A DNA stretch of 64,000 nucleotides. It comes from Novosphingobium naphthalenivorans NBRC 102051. Its GTDB lineage: Bacteria > Pseudomonadota > Alphaproteobacteria > Sphingomonadales > Sphingomonadaceae. The stretch spans positions 1-64,000 of the forward strand of contig NZ_BCTX01000017.1 of assembly GCF_001590985.1 (NCBI RefSeq), given 5' to 3'. A program made the position numbers and the translations under genes. Positions 32,376 to 43,772 of the stretch are shown here, one piece after another (position 1 is the stretch's first letter; the number at the start of each line of letters is the position of its first letter). A model generated the notes under the pieces. That model saw nothing but the letters and a program-made list of their open reading frames with translations, had not been told where the DNA came from and did no database searches.

Positions 32376-34294
32376 GCCCTAGCCTCTTCCACGCCCGCAC
32401 TGTTGTGGCGCAGGGCCTTCAGCACCGTATCGACGATCTGCGGCGCATTGAGGCCCGCCTCGTCGTACTGTGCCTCGGGCTTGTCCTGGTCCTGGAACAC
32501 GTCGGGCAGGCGCATGGTGCGGATCTTGAGGCCTGCGTCGGTCAGCCCTTCGTCGCTCGCCATGGTGAGGACGTGGGCGCCGAGGCCGCCGATGGCGCCT
32601 TCTTCCACCGTCACCACGACTTCGTGGCTCAGCATCAGCTTGCGGATCAGTTCGCTGTCGAGCGGCTTGGCGAAGCGCAAGTCGGCGACCGTGGTCGAGA
32701 GGCCCTTGGCTTCCAGTGTGTCGGCGGCCTTGAGCGCTTCGGCGAGGCGGGTGCCGAGCGAGAGGATCGCGACCTTGGTGCCTTCCCGCACGATCCGGCC
32801 CTTGCCGATCTCCAGCAGCTGCGGGGTCTCGGGCAGGGGCACGCCCACGCCGTTGCCACGCGGATAGCGGAAGGCGATCGGGCCGGCGTCGTATTGCGCG
32901 GCGGTGTGGGTCATGTGGACCAGTTCAGCCTCGTCGGCGGCGGCCATGACGACCATGTTGGGCAGCGTCGCCAGATAAGTCACGTCGAACGAGCCCGCGT
33001 GGGTGGCGCCATCGGCACCGACGAGGCCGGCGCGGTCGATGGCGAAGCGGACGGGCAGGTTCTGGATCGCCACGTCGTGCACCACCTGGTCGAAGGCGCG
33101 CTGGAGGAAGGTGGAATAGATCGCGCAGAACGGGCGCATTCCCTGCGCGGCAAGGCCTGCCGCGAAAGTCACCGCGTGCTGCTCGGCAATGCCCACGTCG
33201 AAGCTGCGGTCCGGGAACTTTGCCTCGAACTTGTCGAGCCCGGTGCCGCTCGGCATGGCGGCGGTGATGGCGCAGATGCGCTCGTCGGTTTCGGCCTCGG
33301 CGATCAGCGCCTTGGCGAAGACGCTGGTATAGCTTGGCGGGCCGGCAGGCGCCTTGACCTGTTCGCCGGTGACGACGTTGAATTTCTGCACGCCGTGATA
33401 CTTGTCGGCGGCGTTCTCGGCCGGGGCATAGCCCTTGCCCTTCTGGGTCACCACGTGGATCAGGCAGGGGCCCTCGGCCGCATCGCGCACGTTTTCCAGC
33501 ACCGGGATCAGCTGGTCGAGGTTATGCCCGTCGACCGGGCCGACGTAGTAGAAGCCCAGTTCCTCGAACAGAGTGCCGCCCATCGCCATGCCGCGCGCGA
33601 ATTCGTCGGTCTTCTTGGCGGCCTTGTGCAGCGGTTCGGGCAGACGGCGCGAGATGCGCCGGGCCACTTCGCGCAGCGACAGGAACGGGCGCGAAGATAC
33701 CAGCTTGGCCAGATAGGCGGAAAGCCCGCCTACCGGGGGCGCAATCGACATGTCGTTGTCGTTGAGGATCACGACCAGGCGGTTGCCCGCCTGGCGCGCG
33801 TTGTTCATCGCCTCGTAGGCCATGCCCGCGCTCATCGCGCCGTCGCCGATCACGGCGATGCCGCGCCCCGGCTGGTTCTTCAGCTTGTTGGCCACGGCAA
33901 AGCCCAGCGCGGCCGAGATTGACGTGGAGCTGTGCGCGGTGCCGAACGGATCGTATTCGCTTTCGCTGCGCTTGGTGAAGCCGGAAAGGCCGCCGCCCTG
34001 GCGCACGGTGCGGATGCGGTCGCGCCGGCCGGTCAGGATCTTGTGCGGATAGGCCTGATGGCCGACGTCCCAGATCAGCCGGTCGTCGGGCGTGTTGAAG
34101 ACGTAGTGGATCGCCACCGTCAGTTCGACGACCCCGAGACCCGATCCGAGATGGCCGCCGGTCTGGCCGACAGTCGCAATCGTCTCGCTGCGCAATTCGT
34201 CGGCAAGCTGGCGCAGTTGCGCCGGCTTGAGCTTGCGGAGGTCGTCGGGAGTCGAAACCGTATCGAGCAGAGGTGTGGCCGGATTGGCATTCAT
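32372..34294 (-). CDS. dxs: 1-deoxy-D-xylulose-5-phosphate synthase
   Basis: Dxs is the first enzyme of the MEP isoprenoid pathway, condensing pyruvate and glyceraldehyde 3-phosphate with thiamine diphosphate. The 640 residues show [16 protein letters not shown], the ThDP/Mg motif [17 protein letters not shown], the catalytic region [32 protein letters not shown] and the C-terminal transketolase domain with EEGAIGGLG. The frame is open upstream, but ATG 34294 with AGGGG in front matches the family start. Divergent from a GNAT gene. In sphingomonads the pathway feeds carotenoids, quinones and hopanoids. Confidence 0.97.
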   Translation of the reverse strand: MNANPATPLLDTVSTPDDLRKLKPAQLRQLADELRSETIATVGQTGGHLGSGLGVVELTVAIHYVFNTPDDRLIWDVGHQAYPHKILTGRRDRIRTVRQGGGLSGFTKRSESEYDPFGTAHSSTSISAALGFAVANKLKNQPGRGIAVIGDGAMSAGMAYEAMNNARQAGNRLVVILNDNDMSIAPPVGGLSAYLAKLVSSRPFLSLREVARRISRRLPEPLHKAAKKTDEFARGMAMGGTLFEELGFYYVGPVDGHNLDQLIPVLENVRDAAEGPCLIHVVTQKGKGYAPAENAADKYHGVQKFNVVTGEQVKAPAGPPSYTSVFAKALIAEAETDERICAITAAMPSGTGLDKFEAKFPDRSFDVGIAEQHAVTFAAGLAAQGMRPFCAIYSTFLQRAFDQVVHDVAIQNLPVRFAIDRAGLVGADGATHAGSFDVTYLATLPNMVVMAAADEAELVHMTHTAAQYDAGPIAFRYPRGNGVGVPLPETPQLLEIGKGRIVREGTKVAILSLGTRLAEALKAADTLEAKGLSTTVADLRFAKPLDSELIRKLMLSHEVVVTVEEGAIGGLGAHVLTMASDEGLTDAGLKIRTMRLPDVFQDQDKPEAQYDEAGLNAPQIVDTVLKALRHNSAGVEEARA

Positions 34295-34418
34295 CTTTTG
34301 CCCCTTACACGCTTGTTTGTTGCATGTCGATTGACAGGGACTGTCATGGTGGAACACCGTGCAGACATGATGCACCGGCAAGGGATTTTCCCCTGAGGCC
34401 GGACTGTCCGGAGGCCCC

Positions 34419-34943
34419 TTGAACATCCGTCCCGCAACCGAATCCGACCTGCCCGACCTGCTCCAGATCATGGAGGCATCGATCTCCGGGCTGCAGGTGG
34501 GCTTCCTCAGCCCCGAACAGATCGCCTCAAGCCGCGCGGTGATGGGCCTCGACCGGCAGCTTATCGAGGACGGAACCTATTTCGTGGCGGAGCTGGACGG
34601 CGCGATCGCCGGCTGCGGCGGCTGGAGCCGGCGCGCGACGCTCTATGGCGGAGACCACAGCACCGGCCTGCGTGAACCGCGCCTGCTCGATCCGGCCAGC
34701 GAGCCGGCGCGGGTGCGCGCGATGTACACCAATCCGGCCTTCGCCCGGCGCGGCGTCGGCCGCGCATTGCTGGCCCATTGCGAAGCGGCGGCGCAAGCCG
34801 AGGGGTTTTCGGCTGTCGAACTCATGGGCACCCGTGCGGGCGAGCCGCTCTATGCCGTGGCGGGCTATGCCGTGATCGAGCGGATCGAGGATGACCGGGG
34901 CGGCGCCCCGGTGCCGCTGGCGCGCATGGGCAAGGCGCTGTGA
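34419..34943 (+). CDS. GNAT-family N-acetyltransferase
   Basis: A 174-residue acyltransferase. It begins at TTG 34419 behind GGAGG, with [20 protein letters not shown] as the first strand-helix. The acetyl-CoA loop is in [18 protein letters not shown] and a C-terminal Tyr-containing strand is [15 protein letters not shown]. Typical of small-molecule or protein acetyltransferases; substrate unknown. It ends seven bases before the convergent zur stop. Confidence 0.85.
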   Translation: MNIRPATESDLPDLLQIMEASISGLQVGFLSPEQIASSRAVMGLDRQLIEDGTYFVAELDGAIAGCGGWSRRATLYGGDHSTGLREPRLLDPASEPARVRAMYTNPAFARRGVGRALLAHCEAAAQAEGFSAVELMGTRAGEPLYAVAGYAVIERIEDDRGGAPVPLARMGKAL

Positions 34944-34950
34944 AGCTGGC

Positions 34951-35412
34951 CTAGCTGCAGTCCGCGCACGTGCCGCGCAGTTCCACCACCGGGCGCACGT
35001 CGGCGAAACCGGCTTCGCGCGCGGCGCCGATCAGGGCGCCGGTCAGGCGGTCGTCGTCGAGGTGGATGGCCTTGCCGCAGGAATCGCAGATCAGGAAGAT
35101 GCAGTCGTGCCGGCAGCCGGGGTGGCTGTTGGCAAGATAGGCGTTCGCGCTTTCCACCCGGCGCGCGAGGTTGGTGCGCACGAACAGGTCGAGGATGCGA
35201 TAGACCGAGTTGGGCGCCACCCGCTTGCCGCGCAGGGCGGACACGCTTTCGGCCAAGTCATAGGCGGATGCGGGGCGTTCGCGTTCGGCGAGCGCGGCGA
35301 AGACGTCGGCGCGCATTTCGGTCCACTGTTCGCCCGACTCCTGAAGGGCGAGGCGGGCCGCCTTTACCAGGCTGTGGCCGCTATGTTCGTGATGGACGTG
35401 AGGACCGGACAT
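34951..35412 (-). CDS. zur: Fur-family regulator, probably Zur
   Basis: A 153-residue metal-responsive repressor. After a His-rich N-terminus (HVHHEHSGHS) comes the winged helix with ASAYDLAESVS and VYRILDLFVRTNLARRVES, then the dimerisation domain with HDCIFLICDSCGKAIHLDD and a final CADC. The two CxxC pairs bind structural zinc. The histidine-rich start and the lack of the Fur-type HHDH arrangement favour Zur, which represses zinc uptake genes. ATG 35412 is preferred; an ATG nine bases upstream is possible. The small membrane protein gene is 46 bases upstream on the same strand. Confidence 0.85.
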   Translation of the reverse strand: MSGPHVHHEHSGHSLVKAARLALQESGEQWTEMRADVFAALAERERPASAYDLAESVSALRGKRVAPNSVYRILDLFVRTNLARRVESANAYLANSHPGCRHDCIFLICDSCGKAIHLDDDRLTGALIGAAREAGFADVRPVVELRGTCADCS

Positions 35413-35458
35413 GCCCCCCATATGGGGCGGACCGGCGTCGGGCGCAATTGCCGGCGGG

Positions 35459-35662
35459 TTACTGCGTCGTTTCGGCCTGGGCCGGAGGAACGATATTGTC
35501 CGCAAGGCTGGTGTGGTTGCCAAGACCCATCACGCCGAACACCAGCAAGGCCCCGCCGGCAAAGCCGAGAGCGAAGAAGCGGTAGAAGTCGGGTTTGAAG
35601 AGTCCCATGGCCTGCGTTGCGATCCCGGTCAGTTTTGCGATTTGTGTCGCCCAAATGACCAT
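35459..35662 (-). CDS. small membrane protein, hypothetical
   Basis: A 67-residue protein with one clear hydrophobic helix (FFALGFAGGALLVFGVMGLG) and a short polar C-terminal tail. AAGG lies seven bases before ATG 35662. An internal ATG (35608, MGLFKPDFYRFF) would give a 49-residue version, which may be the true product. I cannot assign a function. It lies just upstream of zur on the same strand and may be co-transcribed with it. Confidence 0.6.
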   Translation of the reverse strand: MVIWATQIAKLTGIATQAMGLFKPDFYRFFALGFAGGALLVFGVMGLGNHTSLADNIVPPAQAETTQ

Positions 35663-35770
35663 GCAGGCCTTTCCGTCCAGTGAACATCGCGCTGCAGTGC
35701 ATCATTCTGCGATGAGCGGTGGGCAGGCTGCGGTGAATTGCCTGCCCCCGGACAACTTTTCCGTGTGAAC

Positions 35771-37363
<1,593 letters not shown>

Positions 37364-37449
37364 GGGCGGGGTTCCTTCGCGAATTATCTTTGCGCGCGCC
37401 CTTAGGCCCGGCGGGGAGAGGGGGCAAGGGTGTGGGAACAGGCTATGAC

Positions 37450-37477
37450 AATTCCTCGCTGAGCAAGCTCAGGCAGG
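37450..37477. repeat. inverted repeat between heparinase-like gene and purH
   Basis: TTCCT-cg-CTGAGC-aa-GCTCAG-gc-AGGAA forms a hairpin with two mismatched positions directly after the heparinase-like stop codon. It is another short dispersed palindrome and a likely transcription terminator. Confidence 0.55.
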
Positions 37478-37479
37478 AA

Positions 37480-39258
37480 CTAGCTCATCTTCTTGAGCAG
37501 CCAGCCGAAGTTGCCGCCGCCGCGTGAGACGAGGCCCTGGATCACCAGTTGCTGCGTTGCTTGCGGGCGGCCTTGCCCGTCGACCCAGAGCGAATCCTCG
37601 ATCGTCACTTCGCCCGCGCCGCTGCGGAACTGCCAGTAGGAGCCGTCGGACAGGGCCAGCCCGGCGCCCTGGCCATCGGCGGTAAGCGCCACGTCGACAT
37701 CGGGGCCGAGGTGGAAGCGGATCGCGAAGCCGACTTTGCCGCGCTTGCCCTTGCGGCCCGACGGCAGCAGCAGGTCTTCGCCGCGCAGTTCGGTGCCGTC
37801 GTCACGCAGGATCAGGATGCGCTGGTGGGTGAGGCCATAGCGCGCGGCATAGCCGTTGTGGCTGGCCTCGGTGCGTGTCGCGGTGGAGCCGTTGTCCTGC
37901 GGCAGGGTCCGGCGGTCGACATCGACTTCGCTGACGCCCCCGCCGATCATGCCGTTGATCAGCACTGCGGTGGAATTGGCATCGTCGAGCGTGAGCGTCG
38001 AATGGGCGGCGGTGGCGCGCAACCCCTGTTCGAGCCGTACCGGAACAAGCCCGCCGCCGCTCGCCGCGCCGCCGCAGTTGACGATCACGCGGTGCCCGGC
38101 GTGCGACAGCTCGAAAGCCAGCGTCGAGGCGCAGCCATAGCGGGCATGTTGCGGCATCGGCGGCGGCGAAGTGTCGAACTGCAGCACGGTCTTGTTCGCA
38201 AGAACGCGCTGATAGCCCCACTGGCGCACGTCGCGCAGCGGGCGGGTGCGCACGCCGCTGGCCGTGACCAGCGCGCCGACCTCGTCGCCATCGACGGCCC
38301 AGCCGCCCTGCCACGATCCCAGCGATCCGTCGCCGTGGGTCAGCGCCAGCAGCGGCGGCACCAGCATGGCGATGACGCGCTCGATTGCCTCGGGCGGGTC
38401 GCGCCGCGTGGCGTTGTAGCAATTGCGCAGGCGCACCAGCAGCGCGATGGCTTCCATCTGCGCCAGCGGACTGCGCGAGAGCACGCCGCCGTCGTCGCCG
38501 ATCGATTCGCCCAGGGCCTTGATCAGCCCGGCCTCGCCATAGAGGCGGCGCGGGCGCCCGTCGGGCAGCAGCAGACCGGCCGCGACAATGCCGCACCAGC
38601 CCGCGACTTCGGCCAGCCGGTCCTCGCCGCGCGTCACGTGGCGGTCGAGCCAGCGTGCGGTTGCGCCGATGTGCCCCAGCACGCGCGAGCGCAGCGCCTT
38701 TTCGCCCGAGAGGATCAGCGGCGCGTGGACCAGCCAGTTCATCAGCCGCATCCCGGTGTTGCCCACGCTCCAGGCGGGGCCCTTGCCGGGCTTGGCGGGC
38801 GGTTCGGGGTTGGCCTGGAGCCAGGCGGTCAGGATCCGTTCGGCCACTGGCGCGCCCTGTTCGCGCGGGCCGCAGGCTTCGAGGTCGGTCAGCCAGGAGA
38901 ACGAGTGGACGACCTTTTCCAGCGGCGGGGTGACGCGCGCGGCGCCGGCATAGTCGACTTGCGCGATCGGCGTCTTGGCGCCGTGGACGAGGAAGTGCCC
39001 GGCGCGCAGCGCGGTTCCGGCGACGCGGTCTCCGGGCAGGGTATTGCTGACCGTCGCCAGCAGCCGCGTGCGCGCCTTCTTGCCCATCGGCGCCGTGAGC
39101 ATCGAGCCGGGGATGCCCATGCGGTAGGCCATGCGGATCAGCCGTTCGCCGACATGGACCGACGGCGGCGAGAAGTCGGCCAGCGCCAGATCGCGGCCGG
39201 TCGCGGCCTGTGCGGCGCCGACCGTTTCCGCCTCGGGATCGCTTGCGCTCATGTTCAA
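37480..39258 (-). CDS. heparinase II/III-family protein
   Basis: About 592 residues. The N-terminal two thirds form an alpha/alpha toroid (PREQGAPVAERILTAWL, WSVGNTGMRLMNWL, LAEVAGWCGIVAAGLLLPDG) and the C-terminal third is the beta-sandwich Heparinase_II_III domain (VIVNCGGAASGGG, HSTLTLDDANST, GYAARYGLTHQRIL). The family cleaves uronic-acid polysaccharides by elimination. There is no clear signal peptide, so it may act on internal or envelope precursors. The start is uncertain: TTG 39258 has GGAGG at good spacing, ATG 39252 is two codons later, and a GTG at 39348 lies right after rpe. Same strand as rpe, probably one operon. Confidence 0.82.
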   Translation of the reverse strand: MNMSASDPEAETVGAAQAATGRDLALADFSPPSVHVGERLIRMAYRMGIPGSMLTAPMGKKARTRLLATVSNTLPGDRVAGTALRAGHFLVHGAKTPIAQVDYAGAARVTPPLEKVVHSFSWLTDLEACGPREQGAPVAERILTAWLQANPEPPAKPGKGPAWSVGNTGMRLMNWLVHAPLILSGEKALRSRVLGHIGATARWLDRHVTRGEDRLAEVAGWCGIVAAGLLLPDGRPRRLYGEAGLIKALGESIGDDGGVLSRSPLAQMEAIALLVRLRNCYNATRRDPPEAIERVIAMLVPPLLALTHGDGSLGSWQGGWAVDGDEVGALVTASGVRTRPLRDVRQWGYQRVLANKTVLQFDTSPPPMPQHARYGCASTLAFELSHAGHRVIVNCGGAASGGGLVPVRLEQGLRATAAHSTLTLDDANSTAVLINGMIGGGVSEVDVDRRTLPQDNGSTATRTEASHNGYAARYGLTHQRILILRDDGTELRGEDLLLPSGRKGKRGKVGFAIRFHLGPDVDVALTADGQGAGLALSDGSYWQFRSGAGEVTIEDSLWVDGQGRPQATQQLVIQGLVSRGGGNFGWLLKKMS

Positions 39259-39351
39259 GACGCCCTCCTCAGCCACCGTCGACAGGGGAATCGCCCGAGC
39301 CGCCTCGGGGTTCCTGGTCTTTGGCCGCTGGCGGGTCCTGACATTCACGGT

Positions 39352-40014
39352 TCAGCCCAGTCCCTTCAACGTCTTGATGTTCGCTGCGTATTGCGAGGGA
39401 CCGCCGCGGAAGGTCGCCGATCCGGCCACCAGCACGTCGGCCCCTGCCGAAACGCAGAGCGGCGCCGTTTTCGCATCGACGCCGCCATCGACTTCGAGCC
39501 GGATGTCGCGGCCCGATTTCTCGATCATCTTGCGCACCGCCTCGATCTTGCGAAGCTGGCTGGAAATGAAGCTCTGGCCGCCGAAGCCGGGGTTGACGCT
39601 CATCACCAGCACGAGGTCGACATCATCGATCAGGTAGTCGAGCATCTTGGCCGGGGTTGCCGGGTTGAGCGAGACGCCCGCTTTCTTGCCCAGGGCCTTG
39701 ATCGTCTGCACCGTGCGGTGGATGTGCGGTCCGGCTTCGGGGTGGACCGTGATGATGTCCGCGCCCGCCTCGGCAAAGGCTTCGAGGTAGGTATCGACCG
39801 GGGAGATCATCAGGTGCACGTCGAAAGTCTTGGCCGAATGCGGCCGCAGGGCCTTCACGACGGCCGGGCCGATGGTGATGTTGGGCACGAAATGCCCGTC
39901 CATCACGTCGACATGGATCCAGTCCGCGCCCGCTTCGTCGATGGCGCGCACTTCCTCGCCAAGACGCGCGAAATCGGCAGAAAGGATCGACGGGGAAATC
40001 AGAGGGACAGTCAT
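39352..40014 (-). CDS. rpe: ribulose-phosphate 3-epimerase
   Basis: Rpe interconverts ribulose 5-phosphate and xylulose 5-phosphate in the pentose phosphate pathway. The 220-residue TIM barrel shows [32 protein letters not shown] with the catalytic Asp and metal His, the [12 protein letters not shown] loop and LEVDGGV with the second Asp. Start at ATG 40014; the extra upstream frame is not conserved. The product's position ahead of a heparinase-like gene is common in sphingomonads. Confidence 0.96.
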   Translation of the reverse strand: MTVPLISPSILSADFARLGEEVRAIDEAGADWIHVDVMDGHFVPNITIGPAVVKALRPHSAKTFDVHLMISPVDTYLEAFAEAGADIITVHPEAGPHIHRTVQTIKALGKKAGVSLNPATPAKMLDYLIDDVDLVLVMSVNPGFGGQSFISSQLRKIEAVRKMIEKSGRDIRLEVDGGVDAKTAPLCVSAGADVLVAGSATFRGGPSQYAANIKTLKGLG

Positions 40015-40324
40015 GTCGGGAAACGATACTCCTTGACGCGCAAGAATAGGGCACGAGGTCTTTGGTGGACAAGTTGTCAAGGCTGTGTTTTCCACACGCA
40101 CAATGCGCTGGAGCCACCGGTTTGCACGCTATTTGATTGCCGATGGGGTGTCTGGCGCTGTCATCGCGTTCGCCTGCTTTGCGGGCGGTGGACAATTCAG
40201 TCGCCATTCACGGCATCCGGCGCATTCTGGCGTCTGAGAATTAGGGGTTTTCCCTTGTCCCTGCGCCGCGAATTCCGGCCTGGACGGCATGGAAGACCCC
40301 TTCGGTAAGGATTATGGACTGCGA
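40015..40324. other. divergent intergenic region
   Basis: About 310 bases separate rpe from the DUF2141 gene. A minus-strand TTGACA (40080-40075) might serve rpe, but no matching -10 box lies at normal spacing. Nothing else recognisable is present. Confidence 0.4.
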
Positions 40325-40864
40325 ATGACCAAGCGTAATTCCGGCGGGCCGGTCCGCCGAACTTTCCTGCGCCCGAAAAGGGCTTTTGCGGCCGGTGCGG
40401 CGATCGCGGCGGCGATGGGCTTCGCGGTGACCTCGCCGGCGGTGGCGCAGTACCGCAACGAGATCCGCAACGACATGAGCCGCTGCGCGGCCGGTTCCGG
40501 TCCGGCGGTGATGGTGACGGTGGACGGTATCAAGGCCTCGCAGGGCAAGCTGCGCGTCCAGACCTATCATGCCACGCGCGGCGAATGGCTGGAAAAGGGC
40601 AAGTGGCTGGCGCGCATCGAAGTGCCTGCCAAGGCCGGGACGATGACGTTCTGCGTGCCGGTTCCCGGACCGGGCACTTACGGCGTGGCAGTGCGCCACG
40701 ATCTCAACGGCAATGGCGATACCGATATCATGTCCGATGGCGGCGCCATGTCGAACAACCCCTCGATCAACATCTTCAATCTCGGCAAGCCCAGCTACAC
40801 CAAGGTGGGCGTGCCGGTGACGGACGGGGTCAAGTCGATCCGGGTGCAGATGAAGTACATGTGA
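40325..40864 (+). CDS. exported DUF2141 protein
   Basis: A 179-residue secreted protein. A signal peptide (AFAAGAAIAAAMGFAVTSPAVA) precedes a beta-sandwich of the DUF2141 type: VMVTVDGIKASQGKLRVQTY, CVPVPGPGTYGVAVRHDLNG and the Ca-like loop NGNGDTDI. It ends with the typical KVGVPVTDGVKSIRVQMKYM strand. DUF2141 proteins are periplasmic or outer-membrane-associated with no settled role. The start is ATG 40325 or ATG 40289; neither has a good ribosome binding site. Confidence 0.82.
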   Translation: MTKRNSGGPVRRTFLRPKRAFAAGAAIAAAMGFAVTSPAVAQYRNEIRNDMSRCAAGSGPAVMVTVDGIKASQGKLRVQTYHATRGEWLEKGKWLARIEVPAKAGTMTFCVPVPGPGTYGVAVRHDLNGNGDTDIMSDGGAMSNNPSINIFNLGKPSYTKVGVPVTDGVKSIRVQMKYM

Positions 40865-40931
40865 GGCCAGCCTGGCGGAAGCCGGTCAGGCATCGCGGGC
40901 GTCCGGGCCGGAAGCACCGGCTGAACCGAGG

Positions 40932-41858
40932 CTAGTCCGCCGTGAAGACAGCGCTGCTGCGGGGGCGCTCATCGACATGGAGACTGAACACATCGGGGCG
41001 CGAATAGTGGCCCACCACATCAAGGTCGTAGCGGGCCCGGATCAGTTCGTCCGTGTCGATCTCGGTGGTGAGCAGCCCGGTCTCCCGCTCCATCGGGCCG
41101 GCAAGCACATCGCCGAGCGGGCCCACGATCATGCTGCCGCCCCCGATCAGTGGCCGGTCAACGTCCCAATGATCGACCGTCACGCCGAGTTCGGCAGGCG
41201 AAGGCTGAACCTGGCAACAACTTATCACGAAGCAGCGCCCCTCATGCGCGATGTGGCGCATCGAACTGCGCCACACGTCGCGCTCGTCCACTGTCGGGGC
41301 GCACCAGATTTCGACGCCCTTGGCGTACATGGCCGTGCGGAACAGCGGCATATGGTTTTCCCAGCAGATCGCCGCGCCGAGCTTGCCCGCCTCGCTATCG
41401 ACAACGGGCATGGTTGAGCCGTCGCCCTGCGACCAGATCAACCGCTCGGTGCCGGTCGGCATCAATTTGCGATGTTTGGCGACCACACCGCGCTCGGGCT
41501 CTATGAACACCGCCGTGCAGAACAGCGAAGACCCGGCGCGTTCAATGACGCCCAGCACCAGCGTTGCGCCCGTGCGGCTGCTCAGGCCGGCGAGCTCCGC
41601 CAGTTCCGGCCCGTCCATGTCCACGGCGTTGTCGTAGTACCGGGCGAACGCCTCACGGCCCTCAGGCATACGGTAGCCGAGCCGGGTGCCGAAATGTTCG
41701 CCTTTCGGATAACCGCCCAGAAGGGCTTCGGGCATGACAACCAGCCGCGCACCCGAGGCGGAGATGCGCTCCTCGAAGGCAAGGACATTGCGGAGCGTTG
41801 CATGTTTGCCGGCGTAATCCGACCCGATTTGCAGGGCCGCGACAGTGATCTTGCTCAT
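40932..41858 (-). CDS. nitrilase (carbon-nitrogen hydrolase)
   Basis: A 308-residue nitrilase-superfamily enzyme. The Glu-Lys-Cys triad is visible: Glu in [14 protein letters not shown], Lys in [12 protein letters not shown] and Cys in [11 protein letters not shown], with the branch-1 nitrilase feature CWEN. It would hydrolyse nitriles to acids, possibly aliphatic or arylacetonitriles; substrate unknown. ATG 41858 is preferred over ATG 41870 because of GGAA upstream. It is a single gene. Confidence 0.92.
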   Translation of the reverse strand: MSKITVAALQIGSDYAGKHATLRNVLAFEERISASGARLVVMPEALLGGYPKGEHFGTRLGYRMPEGREAFARYYDNAVDMDGPELAELAGLSSRTGATLVLGVIERAGSSLFCTAVFIEPERGVVAKHRKLMPTGTERLIWSQGDGSTMPVVDSEAGKLGAAICWENHMPLFRTAMYAKGVEIWCAPTVDERDVWRSSMRHIAHEGRCFVISCCQVQPSPAELGVTVDHWDVDRPLIGGGSMIVGPLGDVLAGPMERETGLLTTEIDTDELIRARYDLDVVGHYSRPDVFSLHVDERPRSSAVFTAD

Positions 41859-41973
41859 GCGTGGTTCCATAACCGAAGGATCATCACGAAGGAACGTGGG
41901 TTCTCTTCATTGGGATAAGATTTTGAAAATAATCGGAAGGTTTCCCCGGCCTCGCCTGCCATTCACGGCACCG

Positions 41974-42765
41974 CTAGGGCGCGCTGAAGGCAGCCACTTC
42001 CCGCGCCGCGATGATCGCGCGGGCGTCCGTCAGGTCCTGCGGCTTGTCGACATCGACGGCGGCGAGACCGTCGCGCGCGGCGACCAGATGGGCGGAAATG
42101 CCGATACGGCGGCCGAGCCCGGTGATCGCCTGCGCCAGCGTCAGGCGGCCCAGCGCATAGCTGGCGAGCATTCCGAGGCCGAGCCGGGCGGCGATGCGCC
42201 AGGGGCGCTTGCGGTCGGCCTCGACCATTTTCCAGGTCTCGATCGCCGCGCCGGCCCGTTCGCTGGCCAGCAGGAACAGGTTGCAGCCCGACCACTGGCC
42301 ATCGGCAAAGCGCAAGTAGGTGCGGCGGCTGCCCGGCATGGCGGCCTCGATCGCCTCGCGCCGGGCGAGGAGCACGGCAACGTCGGCATCCGGCGGGGTG
42401 TCGGCGACGAAATCGCGCACCCATTCGGGGCGTAGCAGGGCATGGTCGGCGGTCGTCACCAGCAGCGGCGCACCGAGCTTTTCGAGGCCGATGGCGACGC
42501 TGGCGCTGGGGCCGCTGGCCGAGAGCAGGACCTCGCAGCCCAGTTCGCGGGCAAGGTCCATGACTTGCGGGTCGGACGCGGACACGGCGATCCGCTCGAT
42601 CCCCGCTTCGCGCAGCGCAGCGGCGACGCGGGCGAGCATGGTCTGTCCTTCAATCGTGACCAGCGCCTTGTGCCAAACGCCTTCGGAGGCGGCGACGGGA
42701 TCGGGCGGGCCGGGGCGCGATCCGGCCAGTATCAGCGCAGAGGGCATCTGGGGGGAGGGCATCAT
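41974..42765 (-). CDS. MobA-like nucleotidyltransferase
   Basis: A 263-residue NTP transferase. The N-terminal nucleotide-binding loop ALILAGSRPG is an altered LxxGxGxR motif, ending with a Pro-rich insert; ALVTIEGQTMLARV and LLVTTADHALL (a metal-binding Asp motif) follow. The C-terminal third (RKRPWRIAARLGLGML, DVDKPQDL) is typical of the bacterial MobA-like group that makes CDP- or GDP-linked small molecules for phospholipid head groups. ATG 42765 overlaps the upstream stop (ATGATG), so it is coupled to the TAM41-like gene. Substrate unknown. Confidence 0.72.
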   Translation of the reverse strand: MMPSPQMPSALILAGSRPGPPDPVAASEGVWHKALVTIEGQTMLARVAAALREAGIERIAVSASDPQVMDLARELGCEVLLSASGPSASVAIGLEKLGAPLLVTTADHALLRPEWVRDFVADTPPDADVAVLLARREAIEAAMPGSRRTYLRFADGQWSGCNLFLLASERAGAAIETWKMVEADRKRPWRIAARLGLGMLASYALGRLTLAQAITGLGRRIGISAHLVAARDGLAAVDVDKPQDLTDARAIIAAREVAAFSAP

Positions 42766-43709
42766 GCCGGACGGTCTCCCGCCTTGCGCCGGCGCCAGAC
42801 CTGCCACAGCACGCCGGGCGCGGCGAGCACCGGATGGCGTTCGCGCCAGGGCGTCAGAGTCACGGGCACGCCGGTATGGCGCTCGATCTTCCAGGCGGCA
42901 TAGCGTGCGGCGCCGTCGAACGTGGTCGAGGCCTTGAGCAGGCGCAGCACGTTGTAGGGCTTGCCGAGCCGCTGGCGGCGCTTCCACCAGCCGAGCAGGC
43001 GCGCGCGTTCGGCAGGCGGCATGTCGGGGCGGATCGTGCTGCCGGCGCCGCGCGCGAAGCCAATGCCCCCGGCGATCAGCGCGAGCGGCAGCAGTCCGTC
43101 GAAATGGGCGCGGTTGGCGGCCAGGATCGAATCCTCGCGGCCGGCCTTTTCCACTCGGAATTCGGCGGCGTAAGTGGCTTGGAACAAGGCCCGCCAGTAA
43201 TCGTCGGGCGTGCCGGCGGCCGGGCCGAGCGCGACCGCGAGCCTCGCCGCCGTGCAGGCCGCCTGCGCCACGGCGTCGGCGATCGCCGCGCCAGCTTCCG
43301 CATCGCGTTCCCAGGCCAGCGCGCAGGGCTGGACGAAGCGGGCCCAGATCGTGGTGTCGAGCAGGTCCCCGGCGGCGGCGGCGCGGAACGTCTCCAGCGC
43401 CATCGTCGCGACTTTGGCGCGCAGGGGCACGCCGTCGCAGGTCCATTCGTGATAGCTCACGCGCGGCCAGATCTTCTCGACCTGCGGTCCTTGCGTGAGG
43501 ACGTAGAAATCGAGCACGCCGTCGAGCGAGCCGGTGCGCAGGTTGGAGCCGTAGAACAGCACGCCTAGTGCATCGACCGGGGCCAGCCGCTCGGCAAAGG
43601 CGCGCACGGCGTGCTCTACCGGGCGTTCGAGCGCGGCGGCAATCCGCGTGGCCAGAGTGCCGGCCAAGGTTCCGCCCAAGGCTCCGGAAGTGTCGAGATC
43701 CTCGCTCAT
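42762..43709 (-). CDS. TAM41-like nucleotidyltransferase, putative
   Basis: A 315-residue soluble protein. LGVLFYGSNLRTGSLDG followed by VLDFYVLT (about residues 48-72) matches the GS...DxD-type nucleotidyltransferase loop, in the form seen in TAM41, the mitochondrial CDP-diacylglycerol synthase. The rest (DLLDTTIWARFVQP, RADFDG-like ANRAHFDGLLPL, KPYNVLRLLKASTTFDGA) is also compatible with TAM41-type proteins: helical, with a conserved Phe-Asp-Gly near the C-terminus. No transmembrane helix is visible. It sits with a lipid kinase and a CDP-alcohol phosphotransferase, which fits activation of a phosphorylated lipid to its CDP form. The assignment is inference. Confidence 0.55.
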   Translation of the reverse strand: MSEDLDTSGALGGTLAGTLATRIAAALERPVEHAVRAFAERLAPVDALGVLFYGSNLRTGSLDGVLDFYVLTQGPQVEKIWPRVSYHEWTCDGVPLRAKVATMALETFRAAAAGDLLDTTIWARFVQPCALAWERDAEAGAAIADAVAQAACTAARLAVALGPAAGTPDDYWRALFQATYAAEFRVEKAGREDSILAANRAHFDGLLPLALIAGGIGFARGAGSTIRPDMPPAERARLLGWWKRRQRLGKPYNVLRLLKASTTFDGAARYAAWKIERHTGVPVTLTPWRERHPVLAAPGVLWQVWRRRKAGDRPA

Positions 43710-43772
43710 GCCGCGATGCTCCCGCAGGGGCGCGCCGAAATCAAGCGGCCCGCGTCGATAACGAGGGCGAAA

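Noticed and set aside
37549-40308. A 919-codon open frame on the + strand
   Set aside because: It is antisense to the heparinase-like gene and rpe; its composition (Arg/Ala/Asp/His-rich, no domains) is that of a shadow frame.
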